Both the position numbers and the translations under genes were made by a program. Positions 44,271 through 54,116 of a DNA stretch of 64,000 nucleotides are shown here, piece by piece. Every line of letters begins with the position of its first letter. Position 1 is the first letter of the stretch. Source of the stretch: Burkholderia sp. Leaf177 (GTDB lineage: Bacteria; Pseudomonadota; Gammaproteobacteria; Burkholderiales; Burkholderiaceae); NCBI RefSeq assembly GCF_001424345.1, contig NZ_LMPF01000004.1, positions 226,803 through 290,802 of the forward strand, in the 5' to 3' direction. Below the pieces are notes generated by a model. That model saw only the letters and a program-made list of their open reading frames with translations. It searched no databases and was not told where the DNA came from.

Positions 44271-46493
44271 GTGAGCACGCCAGCACATTCCTATCAGGGC
44301 AAGACAGAAGAAGAGGACGTCGTTCTCGGGCAGTTGCTGCAGGTGATCATCGACGACATCTGGTGGCTGATCGGGATCGCGGCGTTCATCGTGATCGCGG
44401 CGAGCGCGTATTGCTACGTCGCGAAACCCGTGTATTCCGCCGATGCCCACGTGCGTGTCGAGCAATCCGACAACACGTCGCAAGCGCTCACGCAAACGCA
44501 GACGGGTGCGGCTATCGGCAATTCGTCCGGCGCGTTGCCGACGGATGCGGAAATCGAAATCGTCAAGAGCCGTGGCGTGGTCGCGCCGGTCGTGGCGCAA
44601 TGCAAGCTCAACTTCTCCGTCACGCCGATGACCGTGCCGCTGCTCGGCAGTCTTGCAGGACGTCTTGCAACGCCGGGAAAACCGTCGAAGCCCTGGCTCG
44701 GCATGACGTCGTACGCGTGGGGCGGCGAGCAGGCGGCGATCGATTCCATTGAAGTCGTGCAGCCGCTGGAAGGGCAGAAGCTCACGCTGACCGCGCTAGC
44801 CAGCAACCGTTATTCGCTTGCAACGCCCGATGGCCGGCAGCTGCTCGAAGGCACTGTTGGCACGATGGAAAGTGGCAACGGAGTGAACATCAACGTATCG
44901 AAACTGGTCGCCCGTCCGGGCACGCGTTTCACCGTGATCCGCGCGAATGATCTCGATGCAATCGCTTCATTCCAGTCGGGCATCACGGTCGCGGAACAAG
45001 GCAAGGCAACCGGCGTGATCCAGATTTCGCTGGAGAACGGCGACCCGGCGCGCGCTGCGGAAATTGCGAATGCATTGGCCGATTCCTATCTGCATCAGCA
45101 CATAGAAAGCAAGCAAGCCGATGCCGAGAAAATGCTCGCGTTCCTGAAGAGCGAGCAGCCGCGTCTGAAGGGCGATCTGGAACACGCCGAGGCTGCGCTG
45201 ACCGAGTACCAAAGCAAGTCCGGCTCGATCAACGCCAGCGATGAAGCCAAGGTCTACCTCGAAGGCAGCATTAGCTACGAAGCACAAATCTCCGGTCTGA
45301 AGCTGCAGATCGCGACGCTGAACCAGCGCTACAACAGCGCCCATCCTGCGTTGATCGTCGCGCAGCAGCAGTTGAGCCAGCTCGAAGCGGAACGTGCGCG
45401 TTTTGGTGAGCGTTTCCGCAACCTGCCGGCGTCGGAAGTGAAAGCGGTATCGCTGCAACGCGATGCGAAAGTTGCCGAAGACATCTACGTGCTGCTGCTC
45501 AACCGCGTGCAGGAATTGTCCGTGCAGAAAGCGGGCACGGGCGGCAACGTGCATATAGTCGATGCCGCGCTGCGCCCCGGCGCGCCGATCAAGCCGAAGA
45601 AAGTGCTGATCATGTCGGCTGCGGTGATTCTTGGATTGATCCTCGGCACGGGGTTCGTGTTCCTGCGTCGCGCAATGTTCAAGGGCATTGTGGATCCGGA
45701 CAAGGTCGAGCGCCTGGCTGGCTTGCCGCTGATCGGACTCGTGCCGCTGAGCGGAGAGCAAGTGAAGCTCGATGCCGAAGCCAAGCGCACCGAGCGCGAT
45801 CGGGATCGCGTCCTGCCAATCCTCGCGACCATGCGCCCAAACGATGTCTGCGTGGAAATCATGCGCAGCCTGCGTACGTCGCTGCAATTCACGCTGATGG
45901 AAGCGCGCAACCATACAGTGATGCTGACGGGACCGGCGTCGGGTGTCGGCAAAAGTTTTCTGGCGGTGAATCTGGCGGTGTTGCTGGCGGCATCGGGCAA
46001 GAAAGTGTTGCTGATCGATGCCGACATGCGGCGCGGCAAGCTCGAGCGATCGTTCGGTCTCGAACGTGCGAACGGACTTGCCGAATTGCTCGCCGGCACG
46101 ATCGGGCTGGAACAGGCGATTCGCTCCACGCGCACGCCTTTGCTGAGTTTCATGCCTGCAGGCAAGCGTCCGGAGAATCCTTCGGAGCTTTTGATGTCGC
46201 CGCGGCTGCAGCAATATCTCGATGGCCTGGGTCGCGTCTATGACGTGGTTTTCATCGATACCCCGCCCATCCTCGCGGTCACGGATGCATCGATCATCGG
46301 CAAGTTGTCAGGTACGAACTTCCTCGTGATGCGCTCGGGCGCGCACAACGAAATGGAAATCTCCGATGCCATCCGGCGTCTGCGCACGGCGGGCATTCCG
46401 CTTGCCGGCGCGATCATGAACGGCATGGCGCAGCGCTCGCGCGGCTATAACCGCGGGCATTATTCGGCGGTTGAAGACTACCTGAACGTTTGA
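44271..46493 (+). CDS. bceF: Polysaccharide co-polymerase and bacterial tyrosine autokinase (Wzc family)
   Basis: 740 residues. The N-terminal Wzz-like domain lies between helices at about 35-55 and 445-465, with a periplasmic coiled-coil stretch at about 280-400. The cytoplasmic kinase has Walker A GPASGVGKS at 554-562, the second Walker motif LLIDADMRRGK (Asp583, Asp585) and VVFIDTPP (Asp663). The last 17 residues hold a cluster of three tyrosines (RGYNRGHYSAVEDYLNV) for autophosphorylation. It is paired with the phosphatase bceD. The start is GTG. Confidence 0.96.
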   Translation: MSTPAHSYQGKTEEEDVVLGQLLQVIIDDIWWLIGIAAFIVIAASAYCYVAKPVYSADAHVRVEQSDNTSQALTQTQTGAAIGNSSGALPTDAEIEIVKSRGVVAPVVAQCKLNFSVTPMTVPLLGSLAGRLATPGKPSKPWLGMTSYAWGGEQAAIDSIEVVQPLEGQKLTLTALASNRYSLATPDGRQLLEGTVGTMESGNGVNINVSKLVARPGTRFTVIRANDLDAIASFQSGITVAEQGKATGVIQISLENGDPARAAEIANALADSYLHQHIESKQADAEKMLAFLKSEQPRLKGDLEHAEAALTEYQSKSGSINASDEAKVYLEGSISYEAQISGLKLQIATLNQRYNSAHPALIVAQQQLSQLEAERARFGERFRNLPASEVKAVSLQRDAKVAEDIYVLLLNRVQELSVQKAGTGGNVHIVDAALRPGAPIKPKKVLIMSAAVILGLILGTGFVFLRRAMFKGIVDPDKVERLAGLPLIGLVPLSGEQVKLDAEAKRTERDRDRVLPILATMRPNDVCVEIMRSLRTSLQFTLMEARNHTVMLTGPASGVGKSFLAVNLAVLLAASGKKVLLIDADMRRGKLERSFGLERANGLAELLAGTIGLEQAIRSTRTPLLSFMPAGKRPENPSELLMSPRLQQYLDGLGRVYDVVFIDTPPILAVTDASIIGKLSGTNFLVMRSGAHNEMEISDAIRRLRTAGIPLAGAIMNGMAQRSRGYNRGHYSAVEDYLNV

Positions 46494-46509
46494 AGCGAGC
46501 GGAGCGCGC

Positions 46510-47514
46510 ATGACATCGACATCGACCTTGACTATTTCCGTGCTGGTTCCGACCTATCGTCGTCCCGCCGATTTGAAGCGATGCCTCGCCGCGTTGCGCG
46601 CGCAAACGCGTCCCGCGGATGAAGTGTTGATCGTCGCGCGGCCGGAGGATGACGCCACGCATCGCGCGATCGAACATGAAATGGCCGAGTCGAATCCGTT
46701 CGAGTTGCGCGTGATCGAGACGGGATTGGGCGGTCAGGTTGCCGCGTTGAACCGCGGACTCGATTCCGCGCGCGGCGACATTGTCGCGATCACCGATGAC
46801 GACGCCGCGCCGCGTATCGACTGGCTTGCTCGCATAGACGAAACCTTTGCAAGCGATGCGTCGCTCGGTGCGCTAGGCGGCCGCGACTGGGTCTTCGAAC
46901 GCGGCGCGTTGCTCGATGGCGAGCGCGTTGAAGTTGGCCGGATCCGATGGTCGGGGAAGATTATCGGCAACCATCATCTGGGCGTCGGTGCGCCGCGCGA
47001 TGTCTGGTTGCTCAAGGGCGCGAACATGATTTATCGGCGGGCGGCCGTTGGCCAGTTGCGCTTCGATACGCGCTTGCGAGGCAAGGGCGCGCAGCCGTGC
47101 AACGACTTGTCGTTCAGCTTGAGCGTGAAGCGCACCGGCTGGAAGATGGTCTACGATCCGCGCGTCGCGGTCGATCATTTTCCAGCTGAACGTTTCGATG
47201 ACAACGGTCGCGACGCGCAAACGCTCGGCGCGCTTGCCGACACCGCATACAACGTGCATCTCGTGTTGCGGGAACATCTTGGTCCCGTTGCGCGGCATGT
47301 TGCGTGGTATTGGTACGCGGCCATCGGCACCCGCGCGATGCCGGGATTTGCGCACACATTGCTCGCGCTCGCACGCACTCGCAATACCGCTTGCTGGACG
47401 CGTTATCGCGCGATGCGGCGAGGCGCGCACGACGCCCGTCGCGACGCGCAACATGAACCCGCAGCCTACGCGCTTGCCATGCGCAGCCATTCCGACGGAG
47501 CAAAAGCCGCATGA
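46510..47514 (+). CDS. bceG: GT2 glycosyltransferase
   Basis: 334 residues. The GT-A core is ISVLVPTYRRPADLKRCL, VAALNRGLDSARGDIVAITDDDAAP (metal-binding acidic cluster), GRDWVFERG and LLKGANMIYRRAAV. A single hydrophobic segment may lie near residue 260. One of the enzymes that extend the cepacian repeat unit; which sugar it adds cannot be read from sequence. It overlaps bceH by four bases. Confidence 0.88.
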   Translation: MTSTSTLTISVLVPTYRRPADLKRCLAALRAQTRPADEVLIVARPEDDATHRAIEHEMAESNPFELRVIETGLGGQVAALNRGLDSARGDIVAITDDDAAPRIDWLARIDETFASDASLGALGGRDWVFERGALLDGERVEVGRIRWSGKIIGNHHLGVGAPRDVWLLKGANMIYRRAAVGQLRFDTRLRGKGAQPCNDLSFSLSVKRTGWKMVYDPRVAVDHFPAERFDDNGRDAQTLGALADTAYNVHLVLREHLGPVARHVAWYWYAAIGTRAMPGFAHTLLALARTRNTACWTRYRAMRRGAHDARRDAQHEPAAYALAMRSHSDGAKAA

Positions 47515-48713
47515 GCCGCGTATCGAGGGTCCGCAATTCGCAGCGACAACACAGCGGCGTCGAGTCTTCGGGCGTCGAGCCGACCAAAGTTCACGTGCAT
47601 CTTTTTTATGGCGCTGATCCGCGGTTTTATCGGAAGGGCGAGAACATTGGTTGCCTTTACGGCTATCACCACGCCGAGTCGCCAGAGACCAAACTCACGT
47701 ATTCCCGCGATGAACCCGAGAACAAGATCGTGCGTCTCGCGCGTCGCGCATTGAAGACCGTGCTCGGCTTCGACTTCATTCACACGTGGCGTAATCGTGA
47801 AGAGATCCTGAAATCCGATGTGGTGTGGACGCATACGGAACACGAGCATTTGTCGGCGGCGCTATTGCTTCTGATGGAGGGACGTTCGCGCGGCAATCCG
47901 GTGTTGCTTGCGCAAAGCATCTGGCTTTTCGATAAGTGGGCGAGCTATGGCGCGCTCAGGAAGTTCTTCTACAAGAAGTTGCTCGCGCGCGCCGATATAT
48001 TGACCACGCACGCAACCGAGAACGCGCAGATGGCACGCGACTATTTGAAGCGCGACGTGCAGCAAGTTTTCTACGGCATCAATCCGCGAGATTTTCCATT
48101 GCAGGAACCGGCCGCGTGGAAGCCGAACGCGCCCGTGCGAATCGGCGCGATTGGCAACGATCGTGATCGCGACTGGGAATCGCTCGTGAAAGCGTTTCGC
48201 CAGGACCCGGCATGCGAAGTGCGGATCGCGACGCGTCGTCGGGTATCGAAGGAACTGCATGCCGGCAACGTGAAAATCGCGCCGGCCATTGGTCTCAAGG
48301 CGGCGCGCGAACTCTACGATTGGGCCGATGTGATCGTCGTGCCCTTGCGCCATAACACGCATGTTTCGGGCATTACCGTCGTGCTCGAAGCGGTTGCGCT
48401 CGGCAAGCCCGTGATCCTTACCGATGTTGGATCGTTGCGCGATTACTTCGGTCCCGAATACGTGTTTTATGTTCCGCCGCATGACGTGGAAGCGTTGCAA
48501 CGCACGCTTCGAACCATCGTCGCCGATCCCGAACTTGCGCTACAACGCGCGCAAGCCGCAAGCCGTCATTTCGCGGCGCGCGATTTCACCACGCGCCAGT
48601 TCGCGATGCAGCATGTGCGCCTCACGCAGGATTTCATGCGCAACGCGCGTCCCGCTGAAACGCCGGTGCATGCCGATCTTCACGGCGTTGCTTCATCGAG
48701 CAGGGCGCACTGA
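47511..48713 (+). CDS. bceH: GT4-like glycosyltransferase
   Basis: 400 residues of GT-B fold. VHVHLFYGADPRFYRKGENI opens the acceptor domain. The donor domain has RIGAIGNDRDRDWESLVKAF and VVPLRHNTHVSGITVVLEAVALGKPVILTDVGSLRDYFG, a GT4 variant in which the first glutamate of E-x7-E is replaced (HVSGITVVLEA). The order and overlap with bceG match bce-I. The substrate is unknown. Confidence 0.85.
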   Translation: MSRVSRVRNSQRQHSGVESSGVEPTKVHVHLFYGADPRFYRKGENIGCLYGYHHAESPETKLTYSRDEPENKIVRLARRALKTVLGFDFIHTWRNREEILKSDVVWTHTEHEHLSAALLLLMEGRSRGNPVLLAQSIWLFDKWASYGALRKFFYKKLLARADILTTHATENAQMARDYLKRDVQQVFYGINPRDFPLQEPAAWKPNAPVRIGAIGNDRDRDWESLVKAFRQDPACEVRIATRRRVSKELHAGNVKIAPAIGLKAARELYDWADVIVVPLRHNTHVSGITVVLEAVALGKPVILTDVGSLRDYFGPEYVFYVPPHDVEALQRTLRTIVADPELALQRAQAASRHFAARDFTTRQFAMQHVRLTQDFMRNARPAETPVHADLHGVASSSRAH

Positions 48714-48716
48714 ACG

Positions 48717-50246
48717 ATGAGCACGCCGGCCGCTCCGCGCACGCCGAAGTTCATCGCCGATCTGATCGAGAACGGCGGCAAACCTGCGCGCGCCGGATTC
48801 CTCGGACTTTTCCGCGATGAACCCAGGCACTGGGTTCCGCAAACGGGCTTCTGGGCGTTCACGCTGCTGCTCATCTTGGCGCATCAGGGCACGGTCCTGA
48901 CGCTTGCGTTTCCGTTTTTATCGACGGCGGTCGGCTTGTGGCTCTATTTCAAGAGCCCGGCGCGGTACATAGGTTTTGTGTGGTGGCAATGGTTCCTGAG
49001 CCCGGAAGTGCGGCGCCTTGCGGATTATGCAAAGGGCGGTTTTACGCCGACCAGTCTGATCCAGATTGCGCCGGTTATCGTCACCATGATCTGCGCGCTG
49101 ACGGTCGTGCGACATTACCGCGTGCTCGCCGAGCGGCGCGGCCTGCCGGTCCTCCTGATCTTCCTGGGGCTTGCGTACGCATACTTGATCGGCGTGATGT
49201 CCAACGGTCCGATGGCCGCAACGTACGATCTCGCCGCGTGGCTTTATCCGGTGCTGATCGGCTTTCACATCATGGTCCATGCACGCGAATATCCGAAGTA
49301 CCGGCAGGCGATTCTCGATACGTTCATCTGGGGCATGCTTTTCATGGGCGGCTACGGACTCATCCAGTTTTTCGTGATGCCCGCCTGGGACGCCATGTGG
49401 ATGATCGGCTCGCAGATGGCGTCGCAAGGCGACCCCGTTCGCCTTGGCGTGCGCGTCTTCAGCACGATGAATTCATCCGGTCCGTTCGCGCTCGCCATGA
49501 TGGCCGCGCTCACCTTCACCATGGCCGGAACGCAAAGCGTGCGGTGGCTTGCGGGCGGCCTCGGCTTCATCTCGTTCGGCCTTTGCATGGTGCGCTCGAC
49601 ATGGGGCGGCTGGGTCATCGCGATGGTCCTGCAACTGATCAAAGCGAGCAACAAGGTGCGCGTGCGGATCCTGATTGGCGGCGTGGTGCTGGTCGCGCTC
49701 TCGGTGCCGTTGCTCACGTTCGGTCCTATTGCCGACAAGATGGCGACGCGCCTGCAATCCATCACCAATCTCAGCGACGACAACAGCTACGCCGCGCGCA
49801 ACGAGTTTTACGCATCGTTCGCCAAAACCGCTTTCACCGATGTCTCCGGTGAAGGATTCGGCGCAACGGGATCGTCGACGAAATTGTCGTCGTCGAATGG
49901 CGACCTCGGCAAATACGGCAGCTTCGACAGCGGCGTGATGAACGTGCCGTTCGTGCTCGGCTGGCCCGGTTCGCTGATGTATCTCGCCGGACTCGGCCTG
50001 CTTCTGATGCGCGCATTCCGCGCGTCGTTTTCCCTGCGCGACGACAAGTACGCACAAGCCTCGTTGAGCGTGGCGTTTGCGATCGTCGGCATGCTGGTCT
50101 TCACCAACACGTTTACGTCGATTGGCGGAATGATCCTTTATATGGGCCTGTGCTCGGTCCTCGCCGCACGCCATCACATGCGGCTCGAAAAGAAGCGGGC
50201 ACGCGCGGTGTTCGAACAATCCATTCCTCAAAAGGCAATCCGATGA
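48717..50246 (+). CDS. bceI: Repeat-unit polymerase (Wzy-like), polytopic membrane protein
   Basis: 509 residues with about ten to twelve hydrophobic helices and a larger periplasmic loop around residues 345-415 (TRLQSITNLSDDNSYAARNE, GEGFGATGSSTKLSSSNGDL). Wzy enzymes join flipped repeat units at the periplasmic face. They are poorly conserved, and the call rests on topology, the O-antigen-ligase-like loop and the exact position in the bce-I order. It starts three bases after bceH and overlaps bceJ. Confidence 0.85.
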   Translation: MSTPAAPRTPKFIADLIENGGKPARAGFLGLFRDEPRHWVPQTGFWAFTLLLILAHQGTVLTLAFPFLSTAVGLWLYFKSPARYIGFVWWQWFLSPEVRRLADYAKGGFTPTSLIQIAPVIVTMICALTVVRHYRVLAERRGLPVLLIFLGLAYAYLIGVMSNGPMAATYDLAAWLYPVLIGFHIMVHAREYPKYRQAILDTFIWGMLFMGGYGLIQFFVMPAWDAMWMIGSQMASQGDPVRLGVRVFSTMNSSGPFALAMMAALTFTMAGTQSVRWLAGGLGFISFGLCMVRSTWGGWVIAMVLQLIKASNKVRVRILIGGVVLVALSVPLLTFGPIADKMATRLQSITNLSDDNSYAARNEFYASFAKTAFTDVSGEGFGATGSSTKLSSSNGDLGKYGSFDSGVMNVPFVLGWPGSLMYLAGLGLLLMRAFRASFSLRDDKYAQASLSVAFAIVGMLVFTNTFTSIGGMILYMGLCSVLAARHHMRLEKKRARAVFEQSIPQKAIR

Positions 50247-51448
50247 AAATCGCCATCGTCACCCATGTGGTGCGTCATAACGACGGACAAGGCCGCGTGA
50301 ACTACGAGATTGCGCGCGCCGCGCTGGCGGAAGGCCATCAGGTTACGTTACTCGCTTCACATGTTGCGCCGGAGCTGGCATCGGAAACGCGTTTGCGATG
50401 GATCGCGATCAAGGTCGGGCGCTTCTGGCCGACCAAACTTTTCAAGCAGCAGGTCTTCGCGCTGAAGACCGCGATGTGGCTAAAGAAAAATAAAAAAGAA
50501 TATGACGTATTGCACGTGAACGGTTTTATATCGTGGGCCAAAGCCGATGTGAACACCGCTCATTTCGTGCATGGCGGCTGGCTCCGTAGTCCTTACTATC
50601 CGTTCAAGCTGACCGGTGGCTTGTGGTCCGCGTATCAAGTTATCTATAGCCGCATCAATGCGAAGCTCGAACACTGGGCGTATCAGCGCTCGAAGATCAT
50701 CGCGGCCGTGTCCGAGAAAGTCGCCATCGAAATTCGCGCGAACGGTACGGAGAGCGAGCGCATCGAGGTCGTTTATAACGGCGTGGATACCAGCGCGTTC
50801 ACGGCGGCGCGGCAAACGGGCAGCGACAGGTCGTCGTTCGGACTTCCCGGCGATGCTTGCCTGTTGCTTTTTGTCGGCGACTTGCGCACGCCGCGCAAGA
50901 ACCTCGACACAGTGTTGAAAGCACTGCTGCAACTTCCGTCGCACGTTCATCTTGCTGTCGCGGGCTACCTTCCGGGAAGTCCTTATCCGGACGAAGCGAA
51001 GGCGCTCGGTATCGGCGATCGTGTGCATTTTCTCGGCCTCGTGAAGAACATGCCGACGCTCATGCATTCCGTGGATGTCTTCGTGTTTCCCTCGCGATAC
51101 GAAGCCATGAGTTTGTCTTTGCTCGAAGCGCTCGCGGCCGGCTTGCCGGTCATCACGGCAAAAACGGCGGGCGGGGCGGAGATCATCAGTACGGATTGCG
51201 GCATCGTGCTCGATGATCCCGACGATGCCGCCGCGCTCGCTGGCGCTGTCGCCAAGCTCGCCGATGCACCCGAATTGCGCCGCGAGATGGGCGCTGCTGC
51301 GCGCCTGCTTGCCGATCAGTTTGGCTGGGCGCGGATGGCTCGGCGCTATCTGGATTTGTATCGTGGTTTTGCGAATCAGAAGGGCGCGACGGTTTTATCG
51401 AACGATCCAAGCGATGCGCAAAAGGCCGAAAGCGTGGCCACCGTATAA
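50243..51448 (+). CDS. bceJ: GT4 glycosyltransferase
   Basis: 401 residues. KIAIVTHVVRHNDGQGRVNYEIARAAL opens the GT-B fold (residues 2 onward). Further on are VEVVYNGVDTSAF-type EVVYNGVDTSAFTAAR, LLLFVGDLRTPRKNLDTVL and VFPSRYEAMSLSLLEALAAG with both catalytic glutamates. ATG 50243 overlaps the bceI stop; the long upstream frame from 50150 is inside bceI. A cytoplasmic repeat-unit transferase. Confidence 0.9.
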   Translation: MKIAIVTHVVRHNDGQGRVNYEIARAALAEGHQVTLLASHVAPELASETRLRWIAIKVGRFWPTKLFKQQVFALKTAMWLKKNKKEYDVLHVNGFISWAKADVNTAHFVHGGWLRSPYYPFKLTGGLWSAYQVIYSRINAKLEHWAYQRSKIIAAVSEKVAIEIRANGTESERIEVVYNGVDTSAFTAARQTGSDRSSFGLPGDACLLLFVGDLRTPRKNLDTVLKALLQLPSHVHLAVAGYLPGSPYPDEAKALGIGDRVHFLGLVKNMPTLMHSVDVFVFPSRYEAMSLSLLEALAAGLPVITAKTAGGAEIISTDCGIVLDDPDDAAALAGAVAKLADAPELRREMGAAARLLADQFGWARMARRYLDLYRGFANQKGATVLSNDPSDAQKAESVATV

Positions 51449-51490
51449 GCGCGATTTACCTATCAACAAATATCAGGCGGGGTCACGGAT

Positions 51491-52657
51491 ATGAGCACAC
51501 AAGCCATCAAGTCGCTGCAGATCGGGATGCACTGGTTTCCTGAACGCGCGGGCGGTCTGGACCGCATGTATCACACGCTGGTTGGAGCGCTGCCGGGCGC
51601 GGGCGTCACCGTGCGCGGCGTGGTTGCAGGGTCGGCGCGGGTTGCGTCCGATACCGAAGGCGCCATCCACGGTTTCGGTCCGGCAGCGCAATCGTTGCCG
51701 CGCCGCTTGATGGCCGCGCGCCGTGCATTGCGTGCATCGTTGAGCCGTGAAAGGCCGGATGTGGTGTCGTCGCATTTTGCGCTTTATACGTTTCCCGGCC
51801 TCGATGTCACGCGCGGCATTCCACAGGTCTCGCATTTCCAGGGACCTTGGGCCGACGAGAGTCATGTCGAAGGCGCTGATTCCATCGGACAGCGAACTAA
51901 ACGGATGCTGGAGCAACGCGTGTATGCGCGGTCTACGCGGCTGATCGTTTTATCGGAGGCGTTCGGCGAGATTTTGCAATCGCGATATGCCATTCCCGCT
52001 GAGCGGATTCGCGTGGTGCCGGGATGCGTGGATGTCTCGCAGTTCAACGTGCCGCTCAGTCGTGCCGACGCGCGTCGCCGCTTGCAGTTGCCGCAGGATC
52101 GACCGGTGGTGCTTGCCGTGCGGCGGCTTGTGCGGAGAATGGGGCTGGAAGATCTTATCGAAGCGATGAAGCGTGTGAAGGCAAGGCAGCCGGATGTCTT
52201 GTTGCTGATTGCGGGGAAGGGGCGTCTGGCTGAAGAATTGCAGGCGCGTATTTCCGATGCCGGTCTCGACGATAACGTTCGTCTTTTGGGGTTTGTGCCG
52301 GACCGGCATTTGGCGGCGCTTTATCGGGCAGCCGATGTGAGTATTGTGCCGACGGTCGCGCTGGAGGGTTTCGGGTTGATCACGGTGGAGTCGCTTGCTT
52401 CGGGAACGCCGGTGCTGGTCACGCCGGTCGGCGGATTGCCGGAGGCGGTTGCGCCGTTATCGGGGAATCTGGTTCTGCCTTCGACAGGTGTTGATGCTAT
52501 CGCCGAGGGGTTGATTGGAGCGTTGGATGGGTCGCTTGTTTTGCCAAGCGAGCAGGCATGTCGGGCTTATGCCAAGGCGAACTTCGATACGCCGGTGATC
52601 GCTCGGCGAGTGGCTTCGGTTTATAGCGAGGCTATTGAGTTGGGGGTTTTGCATTGA
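51491..52657 (+). CDS. bceK: GT4 glycosyltransferase
   Basis: 388 residues. GMHWFPERAGGLDRMYHTLV forms the acceptor-domain opening. VSHFQGPWADESHVEG, VVPGCVDVSQFNV, VLAVRRLVRRMGLEDLI and VPTVALEGFGLITVESLASG (E-x7-E) place it in GT4. It is the last gene of the bce-I operon. There is no obvious terminator; a repeat field begins about 90 bases after the stop. Confidence 0.9.
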   Translation: MSTQAIKSLQIGMHWFPERAGGLDRMYHTLVGALPGAGVTVRGVVAGSARVASDTEGAIHGFGPAAQSLPRRLMAARRALRASLSRERPDVVSSHFALYTFPGLDVTRGIPQVSHFQGPWADESHVEGADSIGQRTKRMLEQRVYARSTRLIVLSEAFGEILQSRYAIPAERIRVVPGCVDVSQFNVPLSRADARRRLQLPQDRPVVLAVRRLVRRMGLEDLIEAMKRVKARQPDVLLLIAGKGRLAEELQARISDAGLDDNVRLLGFVPDRHLAALYRAADVSIVPTVALEGFGLITVESLASGTPVLVTPVGGLPEAVAPLSGNLVLPSTGVDAIAEGLIGALDGSLVLPSEQACRAYAKANFDTPVIARRVASVYSEAIELGVLH

Positions 52658-52745
52658 ATGGGGATTGGGCGGGGGGTGGGTTGTTGTTCGGATTTTTTTC
52701 GCTGTTGGCCGCTGTGCAGGGTGGTGTTTTTGCGAGGGCTTGATG

Positions 52746-54000
52746 CTGGCGCTCGGGCGGTTGTTTGTAGCGGTCAGGGGTGACGCCGGGTTGTTGCTTT
52801 TTAGGTCCTCGCAAGTTCTGCCTTATCTGACGTCTTTAGCACTGTTAGCCACTGTCCGTGGCGGGACTTCACTGCATGAGGTTTGGCGCTGGCGCTCGGA
52901 TGATTGTCTTGTAGTAGTCGGGGGTGATGCCGGGTTGTTGCTGTTGAAATCTTCGCAAGTTCTGCCTTATCTGACTTCTTTATCACCGTTAGCCACTGTC
53001 CGTGGCGGGACTTCATTTCTTTGTCCAACGGCGACAAAGAAACGAAGCAAAGAAAACGCCTCTCCACCGCTAATTCTTAAGTGTCCACAGCCGTGGCGGG
53101 ACTTCATTTCTTTGTCCAACGGCGACAAAGAAACGAAGCAAAGAAAACGCCTCTCCACCGCTAATTCTTAAGTGTCCACAGCGTGCAAGCACCACTGTTT
53201 GGCACGCAAGAAGCACCCTTAGCGCATAACCTCGTCCTGTTGAAACCCTCCCCCTCCGCTCATGGCAACCCACACGCTTCGCCACCAGTGTGGGAATCCA
53301 CTAACCAGGCCTCCGCGCTACGCGCGCAAGCGCCCAAATGGAACAAGGCGCAGTACTGGCGGCGAAGGTTGCAGTTCAAGATGCTTTGGACTGGTTGTGG
53401 GCTCAACCCGTCGTTATGCGGTAGACGGGTTTCCGTATTAGCGGATTCCGACACTGGTGGCGAAGCGTGTGGGTATGTGTTGACGGAGGGGGAGGGTTTC
53501 AGCGGGACGCAGTTATGCGCTAAGGGTGCTTCTTGCGTGCCATAAAGCTCTCGCTGCACGCTGTGGACACTTAAGAATTAGCGGTGGAGAGGCGTTTTCT
53601 TTGCTTCGTTTCTTTGTCGCCGTTGGACAAAGAAATGAAGTCCCGCCACGGACAGTGGCTAACAGTGATAAAGAAGTCAGCTAAGACAGAACCCGCGAAG
53701 GCTTAAGCAGCAACAACCCGGCATTAACCCCGACCGCTACAAACATCAGCGCCAGCGTCAAACCTTGTGAAATGAAGTCCCGCCACGGACAGTGGCTAAC
53801 AGTGATAAAGAAGTCAGCTAAGACAGAACCCGCGAAGGCTTAAGCAGCAACAACCCGGCATCACCCCCGACTACTACAAACAACCGTCCGAGCGTCAGCG
53901 TCAAACCTTGTGAAATGAAGCCCGCCACGGAAAGTGGCTTATCGTGATAAAAACAGTAGCTAAGACAGAACCCGCGAGGACCTAAAAAACCAGCAACCCC
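52746..54000. repeat. Palindromic repeat element 1 with tandem units on both sides
   Basis: The core (about 53001-53672) is a large imperfect inverted repeat: 53092-53299 reads on the other strand at about 53447-53660, around a unique centre of about 150 bases. Outside the core, units that begin in CTGGCGCTCGG and end in GTGGCGGGACTTCA occur twice on the left (52746-52870, 52889-53011). In reverse they occur about three times on the right (from 53634, 53771 and 53914; spacing 137 and 143). No transposase is present. Confidence 0.85.
53001..53182 (+). repeat. Two tandem 91-base copies
   Basis: 53001-53091 and 53092-53182 are essentially identical. Each contains a 27-base hairpin (53016-53042 and 53107-53133) whose 10-base arms TTTCTTTGTC and GACAAAGAAA flank a seven-base loop. 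Each copy ends TAATTCTTAAGTGTCCACAG. The same hairpin recurs in reverse at 53609-53635 and twice more in element 2. Confidence 0.9.
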
Positions 54001-54116
54001 AACACCTACCCCTTCCCGTCCAACACCCCATTCCAATTTCCATCGTAATATTCACCTTTCAGGGCCCGCGCGCCTAGCGCTTCCCCTGTGTAACCCTCAG
54101 CCTGGAACCCCCGTCC

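Larger units (their letters stand above)
52658..54116. other. Non-coding, repeat-filled interval between bceK and lysR
   Basis: About 1.46 kb with no credible gene. Almost all of it is the inverted-repeat element and its flanking tandem units described separately. Short open frames that read like MERRFLCFVSLSPLDKEMK recur at every copy of the repeat and are products of the repeat, not genes. Confidence 0.75.

Noticed and set aside
44967..46214. 415-codon minus-strand open frame opposite bceF
   Set aside because: Shadow of the kinase gene; composition dominated by Arg, His and Gln with no recognisable fold.
52801..53285. Short open frames reading CFVSLSPLDKEMKSRHG and similar
   Set aside because: The same peptide appears at every copy of the palindromic repeat in several frames, so it is a by-product of the repeat and not a gene.
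52746..54000. Possible CRISPR array
   Set aside because: Units are 90-143 bases long, occur in both orientations and lack short regular spacers; no cas gene is near.
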